A DNA stretch of 64,000 nucleotides from Halopseudomonas xinjiangensis (GCA_011050525.1 DRFO01000034.1:35108-99107), one strand, 5' to 3'; positions 1 through 9,804 are shown, counted from the first letter of the stretch. Translations and numbers: made by a program. The notes: generated by a model not told the origin, from the sequence alone.

Positions 1-33
1 TCGAGTGAAGCACACAGGACCGATGGCTGCCTA

Positions 34-1779
34 ATGGATAGCATTAATACTCTTTTTCTGATTGGTGCCCTGCTGATTGGCGCCAGTATCCTTGCCAGCT
101 CCCTGTCGTCGAAGCTAGGCATCCCTCTGCTGCTGATTTTCCTTATCATCGGCATGCTCGCGGGCGTGGACGGGCCTGGTGGCATTGTCTTTGACAATGT
201 CGACACGGCCTTCATGATCGGCAACCTCGCTCTGGCCATCATCCTGCTGGACGGGGGGATGCGAACCCGGGTTGAAAACTTTCGGGTAGGTCTATGGCCA
301 GCGATTTCACTGGCCAGCGGTGGAGTTATTATCAGCGCAGGGCTGATCGGCATGCTTACGGCCTGGCTGCTGGACCTGCATTGGCTTCAGGGTTTGCTTC
401 TCGGCGCTATCGTCGGTTCCACCGACGCCGCCGCAGTGTTTTCGCTGCTGCAGGGAAAAGGGCTGAACCTGAAGCAGCGCGTGGGCGCGACCCTGGAAAT
501 CGAATCCGGCTCCAACGACCCGATGGCGATTTTCCTGACCATTACCGTCGTTGAAATGCTGCGCTCCGGACAGCAGCAATTTGACTGGGGCTTTCTGCTC
601 GTCCTGGTGCAGCAATTCGGCATCGGTGGTTTATGCGGTATTGCCGGCGGGTTCTTTCTGGCATGGCTGGTGAACCGCTTGCATCTGGCAACTGGCCTGT
701 ATCCCCTGCTGATCACCAGCGGCGCCATTCTGGTATTTGCTGCCACCAACAGCATTGGCGGTAGCGGTTTCCTGGCGATCTATCTGACTGGTCTGGTGCT
801 GGGCAACCGGCGCGTACATAACCTGCAAAATATTCTGCATGTTCAGGATGGGCTCGCCTGGCTGAGCCAGATTGGCATGTTCCTGATGCTCGGATTGCTT
901 GTTACCCCGAGCGAGATGCTACCGATAGCCCTGCCCGCCGTGTTCATCGCGTTGTTTCTGATTTTCGTGGCGCGGCCGCTGGCGGTACTCATTTCTCTGG
1001 CCCCGTTCGTCTTTTCATGGCGGGAACGATTGTTCATTTCCTGGGTAGGGCTGCGCGGAGCGGTACCCATTATCCTCGCGTTGTTCCCCTTGCTGGCTGG
1101 CCTGGAGCAGGCGCAACTGCTATTCAATCTGGCTTTTGTAGTAGTGCTGGTTTCACTTTTGCTACAGGGTTCGACGCTGCCGCTTGCCGCGCGGTTATGC
1201 AAAGTAGAAATTCCACCTCAACCTGCCCCGCTGCAGCGTACCAGTCTGGATGTCGCCGTCGATGGTCAATACGAGCTGATGATCTACCAACTGGATAACG
1301 CCAACTGGTGTGTCGGTACCCAACTCAGGGATCTGACCATGCCGGCTGATACGCGGATTGCAGCGGTATTTCGCATGAGTCACTTGCTTCATCCCACTGG
1401 CAGTACCCGGCTGGCATTGAACGATGTGTTATGCGTGGTAGGACGCGCACGTGATCTGCCTGCATTGTCAAAACTATTCAGCAAGGCCCACGCTCCCCGC
1501 TATCTGGAAAACCGCAAATTCTTCGGCGACTTCATTCTCGAAGGGGACGCCGAGCTTGGGGAAGTCGGCGCGTTCTACGGTTTTGTGGTGCCGGCAAACC
1601 TGGCGGAGCTGACGCTGGCGGCATTTTTCAGCAAACACTTCGGGGGGCACCCGGTGGTGGGCGACCGGATCGAATGGGAGGGCCACACCTGGGTTGTCGC
1701 GTCCATGGACGACGACCTGATCTTGAAGGTTGGCCTGAAACTTGGGAGCGGATCAACCACACCACCATTGGGCTTCTGA
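34..1779 (+). CDS. nhaP2: K+/H+ antiporter, CvrA/NhaP2 type
   Basis: 581 residues. An N-terminal CPA1-family cation/proton antiporter domain of about 390 residues with some 12 hydrophobic segments is followed by a cytoplasmic RCK-C (TrkA-C) domain at about 405-475 and a CorC-type transporter-associated domain at about 495-575. This three-part layout is that of CvrA/NhaP2, an inner-membrane antiporter that exchanges cytoplasmic K+ for protons and helps volume and pH control. The conserved membrane-embedded acidic signature is visible as GSTDAA and SGSNDPMA. The upstream neighbour lies outside the window; the gene converges on the molybdenum hydroxylase operon. The family is clear; ion preference is inferred from the domain layout. 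Confidence 0.88.
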   Translation: MDSINTLFLIGALLIGASILASSLSSKLGIPLLLIFLIIGMLAGVDGPGGIVFDNVDTAFMIGNLALAIILLDGGMRTRVENFRVGLWPAISLASGGVIISAGLIGMLTAWLLDLHWLQGLLLGAIVGSTDAAAVFSLLQGKGLNLKQRVGATLEIESGSNDPMAIFLTITVVEMLRSGQQQFDWGFLLVLVQQFGIGGLCGIAGGFFLAWLVNRLHLATGLYPLLITSGAILVFAATNSIGGSGFLAIYLTGLVLGNRRVHNLQNILHVQDGLAWLSQIGMFLMLGLLVTPSEMLPIALPAVFIALFLIFVARPLAVLISLAPFVFSWRERLFISWVGLRGAVPIILALFPLLAGLEQAQLLFNLAFVVVLVSLLLQGSTLPLAARLCKVEIPPQPAPLQRTSLDVAVDGQYELMIYQLDNANWCVGTQLRDLTMPADTRIAAVFRMSHLLHPTGSTRLALNDVLCVVGRARDLPALSKLFSKAHAPRYLENRKFFGDFILEGDAELGEVGAFYGFVVPANLAELTLAAFFSKHFGGHPVVGDRIEWEGHTWVVASMDDDLILKVGLKLGSGSTTPPLGF

Positions 1780-1783
1780 GCCG

Positions 1784-1840
1784 CCAGGCCGATTGCAGAC
1801 AGGCATGCAGAACCAGCCCTGTGCGCAATGCCCGGCCTGG
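1784..1840. terminator. Long imperfect hairpin between convergent genes
   Basis: CCAGGCCG-ATTGC at 1784-1796 pairs with GCAAT at 1825-1829 and CGGCCTGG at 1833-1840, with a three-base bulge. It fills the 62-base gap between the convergent antiporter and aldehyde oxidoreductase genes, so a bidirectional terminator or processing stem is plausible. There is no T-tract on either strand. Confidence 0.35.
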
Positions 1841-1841
1841 T

Positions 1842-4046
1842 CTACATTAACTTGTCCAGGGTAATCGGCAGATCACGCACCCGCTTGCCGGTGGCGTGAT
1901 AGATGGCGTTGGCCACCGCAGCAGCCACACCGACAATACCAATCTCGCCGACGCCCTTTGACCCCAGTTCGTTGACGACATCGTCCTGCTCGTCGACAAA
2001 CAGCACATCGATCGCGCCGATATCAGCGTTGACGGGAATGTGGTATTCGGCAAAGTTGTGGTTCATGAAGCGCCCGAGATGATGGTCGATCTGAGATTCC
2101 TCTTGCAGCGCCATGCCAATTCCCCACACCACGCCACCCACGATCTGATTGCCGGCGGTCTTCGGGTTGACGATACGCCCTGCGGCGACAGCGCTGACCA
2201 CCCGCGTGACGCGCACCGTCCCCAGCGCCTCGTCTACCCTGACTTCGACGAACACCGCGGAATGGGTGGACGTAGCATACTCGTTGCGCTTCTCGCCAGG
2301 CTTGACGCTCACTTCAGCCTCCAGCGCCCCGGTCATCGCGATGATCTGTTGCAGATCCACCGAGGTCTCAGGCGCTGACTTCAGAACCATGTTGCCTGCG
2401 TTGAAGCTGACGTCTTCGAGACGCGCGCCGGTGAACGGCGATTCTGGCGATTGCTGCGTAGCGTCCAGCAGTTTCTGGCGCAGCTCCTCGCAGGCTTTTT
2501 GCACAGCGCTGCCAACCGAGGATACAGTTGCCGAACCACCTTCCAGGGGCGCCTTGGACAGGCTTGAGTCGCCGAGGTGAAAGTCCACCCGCTCCATCGG
2601 CAGACCCAGGGCTGCTGCGGCAATTTGGGTCATTACTGTGTAGGTCCCGGTACCGATATCGGCGGTTGCGCTGCTGACCTTCAGCCTGCCATCGGGCCCG
2701 AGACACGCCTTGGCACTGGCCGGCATTTGCAGCGCTTCCCACACTCCGGTAGCCATTCCCCAACCGATTAACTGATTGCCCTCGCGCATGCTGCGCGGTT
2801 CTGGCAGGCGCTTCGACCAGCCAAAGCGCTCAGCGCCCTGCTCGTAACATTCACGCAAGGCCTTGCTGGAATAGGGTTTGTCCTGGTTGCCGTTACGGTC
2901 GGTGTAATTCGTCAGTCGCAACGCCAGCGGATCAACCCCCGCAGCGCTGGCCAGTTCGTCCATGGCGCATTCCAGAGCGAAAACGCCTAACGCCGCGCCG
3001 GGAGCGCGCATATCCAGCGGCGTATACATGTCCAGCGACACCAGCCGGTAGTCCAGCCGAACGCTGGGGCATTGGTAGAGCATGCCGGACCATTCGACCA
3101 CATGCTCAGTGAAATCCTCGAATGAAGACGTCTGGCCAATGGCCTGGTGAGTCAGCGCTTCCAGCTGTCCGCCTGGCCCGGCGCCAATCCCAATGCGTTG
3201 AATCGTGCGCGGACGATAACCGAAGGTGAACATCTGCTGGCGCTTGAGCACCACGCGCACCGACTGCTTGAGCTTGAGCGCCGCCATCACGGCAAGTGGC
3301 AGCTGATATTGCGGACGCAGGCCGGACCCGAAGGCGCCCCCGACAAAGGGCGCCAGGATGCGGATTTGTCCTTCCATGCCAAACACCGCTTCAAGATAGT
3401 GCATGCAGTTCTGCACACCCTGGGTCTTGTCATGAATTTCCAGCTGGCCATCGGGCAGGTAATGCACGGTGGAAGCGTGAGGCTCCATGGGATTGTGATG
3501 TTCGACCGGGGAGCTGTATTCGACATCCAGTCTGTATCGGGCGCTCGCCATCGCACTGCCGACATCGCCCCGCTCTGGGGGTATCTCGGCTGGCGCCTTG
3601 TGCATCTTGCCCAGGCGCGCCCTGAGATCTGTGTTGTGGGGCTCGGCGGCATACTCCACCTTTAGCAGACTACCGGCGTAGCGCGCCAGCTCAAGATTTT
3701 CAGCCACCACCAGGGCAATCGGCTGGCCGCTATAGAGCACCCGATCATTGAACAACGGACGAAACGACGCGCCATCTGCGGAATCCTCGTCCTCATAGGC
3801 CTTGTCGTAACTGGCAATCGGAGGGCGATTTGCGTGGGTGAGCACCAGCACCACCCCAGGCACTGCCTCAGCAGCACTGGAATCGATTTGCAGTATCCGG
3901 CCACGGGCAATGCTGCTATTGACCACACTGCCGTAGAGCAGGCCAGGCACCTGAAATTCTGCGGCATACTGCGCTTGTCCGGTGACCTTGAGAGGTCCGT
4001 CGACACGATCTACTGGTTTGCCCAAAGGCGATGTCATTGAGTTCAT
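1842..4046 (-). CDS. paoC: Aldehyde oxidoreductase, molybdopterin-binding subunit (PaoC-like)
   Basis: 734 residues, the catalytic large subunit of a xanthine-oxidase-family molybdenum hydroxylase that binds molybdopterin cytosine dinucleotide. The N-terminal a/b hammerhead domain (GKPVDRVDGPLKVTGQAQYA) is followed by the Mo-binding domains. The C-terminal GVGEIG holds the catalytic Glu expected near the Mo site, and FVGGAFGSG is the family motif near the cofactor. It is the last gene of a five-gene operon and overlaps the FAD subunit by 4 bases (ATGA). Closest in character to Escherichia coli PaoC, which oxidises aromatic aldehydes. The substrate here is unknown. Confidence 0.85.
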   Translation of the reverse strand: MNSMTSPLGKPVDRVDGPLKVTGQAQYAAEFQVPGLLYGSVVNSSIARGRILQIDSSAAEAVPGVVLVLTHANRPPIASYDKAYEDEDSADGASFRPLFNDRVLYSGQPIALVVAENLELARYAGSLLKVEYAAEPHNTDLRARLGKMHKAPAEIPPERGDVGSAMASARYRLDVEYSSPVEHHNPMEPHASTVHYLPDGQLEIHDKTQGVQNCMHYLEAVFGMEGQIRILAPFVGGAFGSGLRPQYQLPLAVMAALKLKQSVRVVLKRQQMFTFGYRPRTIQRIGIGAGPGGQLEALTHQAIGQTSSFEDFTEHVVEWSGMLYQCPSVRLDYRLVSLDMYTPLDMRAPGAALGVFALECAMDELASAAGVDPLALRLTNYTDRNGNQDKPYSSKALRECYEQGAERFGWSKRLPEPRSMREGNQLIGWGMATGVWEALQMPASAKACLGPDGRLKVSSATADIGTGTYTVMTQIAAAALGLPMERVDFHLGDSSLSKAPLEGGSATVSSVGSAVQKACEELRQKLLDATQQSPESPFTGARLEDVSFNAGNMVLKSAPETSVDLQQIIAMTGALEAEVSVKPGEKRNEYATSTHSAVFVEVRVDEALGTVRVTRVVSAVAAGRIVNPKTAGNQIVGGVVWGIGMALQEESQIDHHLGRFMNHNFAEYHIPVNADIGAIDVLFVDEQDDVVNELGSKGVGEIGIVGVAAAVANAIYHATGKRVRDLPITLDKLM

Positions 4047-5029
4047 GGGGCAACTCCCTTGGCGGCATCGGTAAGAGCGCGGACGATGGCGCGCCGCGCC
4101 AGATCGATCTTGAAGGTATTGTGTTCAAAGCCGCTGGCCCCCTGGAGCAGTACGTCAGCGGCCGCGTTGAAAGCGGCATCGCCAGCGCTTTGGCCGACCA
4201 GCGCGGCTTCGGCCTCCGCCCGGCGCCAAGGCTTGTGTGCCACGCCGCCAAGGGCGATACGGGCGGCACTGATAGTGCCCCCGTCCAGCTTCAGCGCCGC
4301 TGCGACGGAAACCAGCGCGAAGGCATAGGAGGCGCGATCACGTACCTTGAGATACGCGCTGTGCTCGGCGAAACCGCTAGCAGGCAGCTCGACGGCGGTA
4401 ATCAGTTCGCCATCGGTCAGGTTGTTATCGCGCTCAGGCTTTTCTCCTGGCAGGCGATGGAAATCGTTGAAGGCAATTTGCCTCTCGCCCTGCGGGCCCT
4501 GCACATGCACGACCGCATCCAGTGCTGCCATCGCCACACACATATCGGACGGATGAACTGCTATGCAGGCATCGCTGTGCCCGAGTATCGCGTGAATCCG
4601 GTTGAGGCCACTGCGGGCCGGGCAGCCAGTTCCGGGCTCACGCTTGTTGCAGGCGGTGGTGCTGTCATAGAAATAGTAGCAGCGGGTGCGCTGCAACAGA
4701 TTACCGCCAGTACTGGCCATGTTGCGTAACTGCGCCGACGCGCCGGCGAGAATGGCTTGCGCGAGCAATGGGTAATGGCGCTCAACCAGGGGGTGCCAGG
4801 CGAGATCGGAATTGCTTACCAGCGCACCGATGCGCAGACCACCCTCTGCGGTTTCTTCGATGCCCTGCAATGGCAAACGAGTGATATCAATAAGTTGAGC
4901 GGGCCGAACGACGTTTTCCTTCATCAGGTCGAGCAGATTGGTGCCGCCCGCTATGTAACGACTATCCGGCTGGAACAGGCTGATGGCCTCGTCGATGCGG
5001 GTCGGCCGGGCGTAGCTGAAGGGGTTCAT
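4043..5029 (-). CDS. paoB: Aldehyde oxidoreductase, FAD-binding subunit (PaoB-like)
   Basis: 328 residues, the medium subunit that carries FAD and a [4Fe-4S] cluster in the PaoABC subfamily. FAD-binding segments are seen in YIAGGTNLLDLMKE (residues about 25-38) and NMASTGGNLLQRTRC. The Cys-containing insert (RCYYFYDSTTACNKREPGTGC) is typical of PaoB-like proteins that bind an extra cluster, and is absent from simple CO-dehydrogenase medium subunits. It overlaps both neighbours by 4 bases (ATGA on each side), so the three subunits are translationally coupled. It should pass electrons from the Mo site to an acceptor. Confidence 0.85.
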   Translation of the reverse strand: MNPFSYARPTRIDEAISLFQPDSRYIAGGTNLLDLMKENVVRPAQLIDITRLPLQGIEETAEGGLRIGALVSNSDLAWHPLVERHYPLLAQAILAGASAQLRNMASTGGNLLQRTRCYYFYDSTTACNKREPGTGCPARSGLNRIHAILGHSDACIAVHPSDMCVAMAALDAVVHVQGPQGERQIAFNDFHRLPGEKPERDNNLTDGELITAVELPASGFAEHSAYLKVRDRASYAFALVSVAAALKLDGGTISAARIALGGVAHKPWRRAEAEAALVGQSAGDAAFNAAADVLLQGASGFEHNTFKIDLARRAIVRALTDAAKGVAP

Positions 5030-5583
5030 GGCTGCACCTCGCGCACGCCCTTCTGTGCATCGGTCTGCACCGCCCCGAGCGTCTTGCGGGTTTCCGGCAT
5101 GGCTTCTTCGATGGCGGCGAGGATGTTCGGATAAGCCCCGCAGCGACAGAGGTTGCCGCTCATTTGCTCCCGAATCTCACCCAGGCTTTGTGCTCGTCCT
5201 TCGCTGACCATGCCCACCGCCGAACAGATCTGACCGGGCGTGCAATAGCCGCATTGAAAGGCATCGTGTTTGACGAACGCGGCCTGCATCGGATGCAGGC
5301 TATCACCGTCAGCCAATCCTTCAATCGTCGTCAGCTCGGCGCCGTCATGCATGACCGCCAGGGTGAGGCAGGAATTGATGCGTCGGCCATTGAGCAGGAC
5401 AGTGCAAGCACCGCACTGGCCATGGTCACAGCCTTTTTTTGTCCCGGTCAGCGCCAATTGCTCACGCAGCAGATCGAGCAGTGTGGTCCATGGAAAAACC
5501 TCAAGCTGGCGGGTCTGGCCGTTCAGTTCAATGGTGATTGGACAAGCGATGATGCCGCCTGCCGTAGGGGAATTCTGGTTCAT
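5026..5583 (-). CDS. paoA: Aldehyde oxidoreductase, [2Fe-2S] subunit (PaoA-like)
   Basis: 185 residues. The plant-ferredoxin-type motif CDHGQCGAC and the C-terminal helical motif CGYCTPGQIC...CRCGAY bind two [2Fe-2S] clusters. I chose ATG 5583 because GAGGC precedes it at proper distance; the longer start at 5607 has no ribosome site and would overlap the upstream stop. Unlike E. coli PaoA there is no twin-arginine signal peptide, since the N-terminus begins MNQNSPTAGG and goes straight into the ferredoxin fold. The complex is therefore predicted to be cytoplasmic. Starts 8 bases after the cytidylyltransferase stop. Confidence 0.87.
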   Translation of the reverse strand: MNQNSPTAGGIIACPITIELNGQTRQLEVFPWTTLLDLLREQLALTGTKKGCDHGQCGACTVLLNGRRINSCLTLAVMHDGAELTTIEGLADGDSLHPMQAAFVKHDAFQCGYCTPGQICSAVGMVSEGRAQSLGEIREQMSGNLCRCGAYPNILAAIEEAMPETRKTLGAVQTDAQKGVREVQP

Positions 5584-5591
5584 TGGCTGCC

Positions 5592-6230
5592 TCACGGTAT
5601 TGAGCATTGATGTATCAGCGACGACAGACCGCCCTGTGGCAGGCGATCCTGCGGTCGATCGATGTCCTGCAGTACGCCGGGATCAGCCAGTTCCAGTTCG
5701 AGCACCGGCCCGGAGAACAACCCCTGCGCGCCGGAGTCGCCATCAAGGGCGCGTAGCGACGCGTAATGTCTGGAACCGATACCTCGAGGGTGGCCGCGCT
5801 GCCCTCGAAACACCGGCACCACAAGGTTGTCTTCGGTCATTGCACCGGCAATGCGAACGACGGACTCAGGGCGCACATAGGGCATGTCACCGAGAGCCAC
5901 CAGCCAGCCCCGGCTGGCCGGGTAGCGCTCAACTGCCTGTGACAGGCTATGACCCAGACCGCGCGTTTGAACTAGGCAAAGTTCAATGTTCAGCTCCCTG
6001 GCATGACAGTCCAGCCAGTCCAGTAGCGCAGGATTGTCCTTGCTCGCCACCACAACCAAACGCTCCGCGACGCCTTGCAAGGCGATGAGCGTCGCCAGCA
6101 GCACCGGGGGCGAGTCAGATTCGGCCAGCCAGGGGGCAAGCAATTTATCGACATCGAGCTGGGCCCGATAGCGGCTACCCTGCCCCGCCGCCATGACCAG
6201 TGCACAAAGACCCGCGACCGGCTCATGCAC
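5592..6230 (-). CDS. Molybdenum cofactor cytidylyltransferase-like protein (MocA/MobA family)
   Basis: 212 residues. The N-terminal nucleotidyltransferase signature (ALVMAAGQGSRYR...DKLL) and the ALGDMPYV motif identify a MobA-like NTP transferase. In this operon context it most likely attaches CMP to molybdopterin to make the MCD form that PaoC-like enzymes need (MocA role). Start set at GTG 6230: GGAG lies 7 bases upstream and the codon forms a GTGCATGA overlap with the stop of the XdhC gene. An ATG at 6266 is possible but would overlap that gene by 44 bases and lacks a clear ribosome site. Nucleotide specificity is inferred from context only. Confidence 0.78.
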   Translation of the reverse strand: MHEPVAGLCALVMAAGQGSRYRAQLDVDKLLAPWLAESDSPPVLLATLIALQGVAERLVVVASKDNPALLDWLDCHARELNIELCLVQTRGLGHSLSQAVERYPASRGWLVALGDMPYVRPESVVRIAGAMTEDNLVVPVFRGQRGHPRGIGSRHYASLRALDGDSGAQGLFSGPVLELELADPGVLQDIDRPQDRLPQGGLSSLIHQCSIP

Positions 6231-7197
6231 AACGACGCTCCGTGACAGCCTGCTGCTGCGTTCCATTCTTGATCGCCACCACCTGGGCCATCAGCGACAA
6301 AGCGATTTCCGCGGGTGTGCGGCTACCAATGGGCAGGCCGATGGGACCATGCAGCCGTTCCACCTCCCGCTGGCTTACGCCCAGACCAAGCAGGCGTGAC
6401 TTGCGCTTCTCGCTGTTGAGCCGAGAACCCAGAGCGCCCACATAGAAAGCCTCGGATCGCAGCGCGGCCAGCAAAGCCAGGTCGTCCAGCAGGGGATCGT
6501 GGGTAAGGGCGACCACCGCGGTATGGGGGTCAGGCTTGATCGCCAGCACTACATCATCCGGCATACCAGAGAGAAAGCGCACGGCGGTTTCGTCCCAGTC
6601 GTGGGCATAGCCGTCGCGCGGATCGCAGATCAGCACCTCGAACCCCAGCCCGATTGCCAGCTCGGCAACGTAGCGCGACAGTTGCCCGGCGCCAATCATC
6701 AACAGGCGCCAGGAAGGCCCAAAGGGAGCCTTCAGAACCCTGCCGTCAAATTGCAGTGTTTCGTTGTGCGCAAGAACCGACAGGCTGACGTCACCGGTCG
6801 CAACGTCTAGACGCCGCAAAACCCGCCCATGATTGCCGCAGCGTTCGAGCAGTTCATCGAGCCAGGCGGAAGTTACAAGGGGCTCGCGCAACAGACGCAA
6901 GGTGCCGCCGCAGGGCAACCCGAAGCGCGCCGACTCCTCTTTGCTGATGCCATAGGTAATGAGCTCGCAGGCCTGATGCTGATTATCGACAGACGGAAGC
7001 CGCGCGAGCAGATCGTCTTCGACGCAGCCTCCTGACACCGACCCTTCAACCCTGCCGTCGCTGCGTAGCGCCAGCAGAGAACCCACCGGGCGAGGCGCAC
7101 TGCCCCAGGTCTCGACTACCGTGTAAAGGACGACCGAGTAACCGTCATGCAACCAGTCGCGGGCCCGTCGCAGTACTGCTAGATCGACACTGTCCAT
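6223..7197 (-). CDS. XdhC/PaoD-type molybdenum cofactor insertion chaperone
   Basis: 324 residues with an N-terminal XdhC/CoxI domain (YTVVETWGSAPRPVGSLLAL) and a C-terminal Rossmann-like XdhC domain (LLMIGAGQLSRYVAELA, about residues 170-290). Members bind mature Moco, promote its sulfuration and insert it into the large subunit; PaoD does this for PaoABC. ATG 7197 is preceded by GAGGAGA at ideal spacing, so the longer reading frame to 7278 is not used. It is the first gene of the operon and lies divergent from copA, with about 170 bases between the two starts. Confidence 0.84.
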   Translation of the reverse strand: MDSVDLAVLRRARDWLHDGYSVVLYTVVETWGSAPRPVGSLLALRSDGRVEGSVSGGCVEDDLLARLPSVDNQHQACELITYGISKEESARFGLPCGGTLRLLREPLVTSAWLDELLERCGNHGRVLRRLDVATGDVSLSVLAHNETLQFDGRVLKAPFGPSWRLLMIGAGQLSRYVAELAIGLGFEVLICDPRDGYAHDWDETAVRFLSGMPDDVVLAIKPDPHTAVVALTHDPLLDDLALLAALRSEAFYVGALGSRLNSEKRKSRLLGLGVSQREVERLHGPIGLPIGSRTPAEIALSLMAQVVAIKNGTQQQAVTERRCA

Positions 7198-7311
7198 CGT
7201 TCTCCTCACGCAAAAAAGACCGAAGCGCCGGCGTGCCGGCATGCTTTCAGTGACTAGCCCAAAGGGGCGTAAGTTCAACCTGAAAATCTGTCGGCCAGAG
7301 AATCTCAGCGC

Positions 7312-7342
7312 TTGACCTTGACATTATGTAAAGGATAAGAAT
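7312..7342 (+). promoter_or_regulatory. CueR-type copper-responsive promoter/operator of copA
   Basis: The -35 box TTGACC (7312-7317) is followed by a 19-base spacer and a -10-like AAGAAT (7337-7342). The overlong 19-base spacer is the hallmark of MerR-family promoters. Centred in it is a near-perfect dyad, CCTTGACATTATGTAAAGG (7316-7334), with 8 of 9 pairs matching. copA begins 30 bases downstream of the -10 and cueR is the next gene, so CueR control is the natural reading. Confidence 0.83.
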
Positions 7343-7371
7343 GGCTAAAACCCCTCCTGAAGGAACCGAAC

Positions 7372-9804
7372 ATGAACACCTATACCCTGCAGATCAGCGG
7401 CATGAGTTGCGCCAGCTGCGTGCGGCGCATCGAGCAGGTCTTGGCTGGCAAGCTGGGCCTGCGCTCGGCGGAGGTCAATCTTGCCGCCGAAACGGCGCGG
7501 CTGGTGATGGACGATCCGCAGCAGCTGGGCACCGTTTGCGCCGCATTGAAGGAGGCGGGTTATGGAGTGGCTACTGAACAGCGCCAGTTGAGCCTGGAGG
7601 GTATGAGCTGCGCCGGTTGTGTCAGCCGGGTGGAGAAAGCCTTGCTGAGCGTACCCGGCGTGCTTAACGCCGAGGTCAACCTCGCCAGCCAGCAGGCGCG
7701 CGTGGTCATGCTGCCCGATACCGCGCAAGAGACGGTTCTGTCGGCGTTGCGAAAAGCGGGCTATCCAGGCCAATGGCATGATCAGGACAGACCCGCCGAG
7801 CCGGACAAGCAATCCAGACAACTGCGCTACGAACGCCGCCACCTGATTCTCGCGGCGCTGCTTAGCGCACCGCTTGCCCTCGGCATGCTTCCAGAGCTGT
7901 TCGGCCGCCACGATCTGATGGTGCCCCCGTTGGTGCAGCTGGTGCTGGCTTCGATCGTGCAGTTTGGATTCGGTGCACGCTTCTACCGCGGCGCCTGGCA
8001 TGCGCTACGCAATCTCAGCGGCAATATGGATTTGCTGGTGGCGATGGGCACGACTGCCGGATGGGCGCTAAGCACCTGGCATGTCTTCAGCACGCCCGCC
8101 GGTCAAATGCCGGTGCTCTACTATGAAGCCTCTGCGGTTATCGTCAGTTTTGTGCTGCTCGGCAAGTATCTGGAAAACCGGGCCAAGGGCCAGACACTCA
8201 CGGCCATCCGGGCACTTACCGCACTGCGGCCGGAAACGGCCAGACGCCGCACCTCGAGCGGGGACCAGATGGTGCCGCTGGATCAAGTCGAACTGAACGA
8301 CATACTTGTGGTGCAGCCCGGCGAACGCATTCCGGTGGACGGCGTGGTGCATGAGGGTGGCAGCCATGTTGACGAGTCCATGCTCACCGGAGAAAGCCTG
8401 CCGGTCAGCCGCCAGCCCGGCGAGACGGTAAGCGCTGGCGCCATGAATCTGGACGGGCTGCTGGTCATCGAGACCACTGCGGTAGGGCACGACACCATGT
8501 TGTCGCAGATTGTCCGGCTGGTTGAAAGTGCCCAGTCATCCAAGGCGCCCATTCAACGGCTGGTCGATCGGGTCAGCGCGGTTTTCGTTCCGGTCGTTAT
8601 TGTGATTGCACTGATTGCATGGGCAGCGGGCAGCTTTGTGTTCGGTCCCGAACAGGCGTTACTCAACGCCATTGCAGTACTGGTGATCGCCTGCCCTTGC
8701 GCGCTCGGTCTGGCAACCCCCACCGCCATCATGGTCGGCACCGGGATTGCCGCGCAGCATGGCATTCTGATTCGCGATGCCCAGGCGCTGGAAGTGGCCC
8801 ACGCGGTAGACACTGTGGTGTTCGACAAGACCGGCACCCTGACGGAAGGCAAGCCCGCGCTGCAGGCGTTCGAGACCTTGCGAGAGGATCATGACCAGGC
8901 CCTTGGTTGGGCGGTAGCCATACAGAAACATGCCGAGCATCCTCTTGCCGGAGCATTGCTGCGCTACGCTTCAGCTGTTGATCATGGCGGCCCAGCGGCT
9001 GGCGGACCAGCGGCTGTCGATACAGCGGCTGGCGACCCAGCGGCTGCCGAGGATTTTCGGGTGCATTCCGGACGGGGTGCCAGTGGCCTCGTGAACGGCC
9101 TCCGCATCTGGCTGGGCAACCGCCGCTTGATGGCCGACAAGGGCATCGATCTGGCCGAGTGGGATGATGCCGCCCGGCGCCATGAAAATCAGGGGCGGAC
9201 GGTGTCCTGGCTGGCGGTGGATGACGGACAACCACGCGCCGTCGCACTGATGGCCTTCGCCGACGGTCTGAAAGCGTCATCGCGCAGCACCATCGAGCAG
9301 TTGCGAACGCTGGGCATCGAGAGCTGGCTGATCAGCGGTGACAGCAAAGCCGCAGCCGAAGCGATTGGACAGGATCTGGGCATCAACCACGTGGAATCCC
9401 AGGTTTTGCCAGAGGACAAGGCCAGGCATGTCGACGCGTTGCGCGCCAAGGGCCGGGTGGTGGCGATGATTGGCGACGGCATCAATGATGCGCCGGCTCT
9501 AGCGGCAGCAGATGTGGGAATGGCAATGTCGACTGGTACCGATGTTGCCATGCACAGCGCCGGCATTACGTTGATGCGCGGCGATCCTCAGCTGGTGCCG
9601 GCAGCACTGGATATTTCACGACACACGTGGCGCAAGATCCGCCAGAATCTGTTCTGGGCATTCATTTTCAACAGCATTGGCATCCCGCTCGCCGCCGTCG
9701 GCCTGCTCAACCCAATGATGGCTGGCGCCATGATGGCGGCCAGCAGCGTCAGCGTGGTGAGTAATGCCTTGTTGCTCAAACGCTGGAAACCGGAGATCGC
9801 ATGA
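7372..9804 (+). CDS. copA: Copper-exporting P1B-type ATPase CopA
   Basis: 810 residues. Two N-terminal heavy-metal-associated domains carry CASC (13-16) and CAGC (80-83). The transmembrane CPC motif is at 441-443, the phosphorylation motif DKTGTLT starts at D485, the HP motif of the nucleotide domain is at H523-P524, and GDGINDAPAL is near the C-terminal hinge. It pumps Cu(I) from cytoplasm to periplasm. GAAGGA (7359-7364) lies 7 bases before ATG. Residues 539-558 are a low-complexity stretch of four five-residue units (GGPAA-like) encoded by a 15-base tandem repeat, an unusual insertion in the nucleotide-binding domain. Its stop overlaps the cueR start (ATGA). Confidence 0.93.
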   Translation: MNTYTLQISGMSCASCVRRIEQVLAGKLGLRSAEVNLAAETARLVMDDPQQLGTVCAALKEAGYGVATEQRQLSLEGMSCAGCVSRVEKALLSVPGVLNAEVNLASQQARVVMLPDTAQETVLSALRKAGYPGQWHDQDRPAEPDKQSRQLRYERRHLILAALLSAPLALGMLPELFGRHDLMVPPLVQLVLASIVQFGFGARFYRGAWHALRNLSGNMDLLVAMGTTAGWALSTWHVFSTPAGQMPVLYYEASAVIVSFVLLGKYLENRAKGQTLTAIRALTALRPETARRRTSSGDQMVPLDQVELNDILVVQPGERIPVDGVVHEGGSHVDESMLTGESLPVSRQPGETVSAGAMNLDGLLVIETTAVGHDTMLSQIVRLVESAQSSKAPIQRLVDRVSAVFVPVVIVIALIAWAAGSFVFGPEQALLNAIAVLVIACPCALGLATPTAIMVGTGIAAQHGILIRDAQALEVAHAVDTVVFDKTGTLTEGKPALQAFETLREDHDQALGWAVAIQKHAEHPLAGALLRYASAVDHGGPAAGGPAAVDTAAGDPAAAEDFRVHSGRGASGLVNGLRIWLGNRRLMADKGIDLAEWDDAARRHENQGRTVSWLAVDDGQPRAVALMAFADGLKASSRSTIEQLRTLGIESWLISGDSKAAAEAIGQDLGINHVESQVLPEDKARHVDALRAKGRVVAMIGDGINDAPALAAADVGMAMSTGTDVAMHSAGITLMRGDPQLVPAALDISRHTWRKIRQNLFWAFIFNSIGIPLAAVGLLNPMMAGAMMAASSVSVVSNALLLKRWKPEIA
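8986..9045 (+). repeat. Four 15-base tandem repeats inside copA
   Basis: Units at 8986-9000, 9001-9015, 9016-9030 and 9031-9045 follow the pattern GKCGRNMCAGCGGCT; all four end in CAGCGGCT. The repeat is a multiple of three, so unit number can change without breaking the frame. It encodes GGPAA, GGPAA, VDTAA, GDPAA between the HP motif and the rest of the N-domain. Confidence 0.9.
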
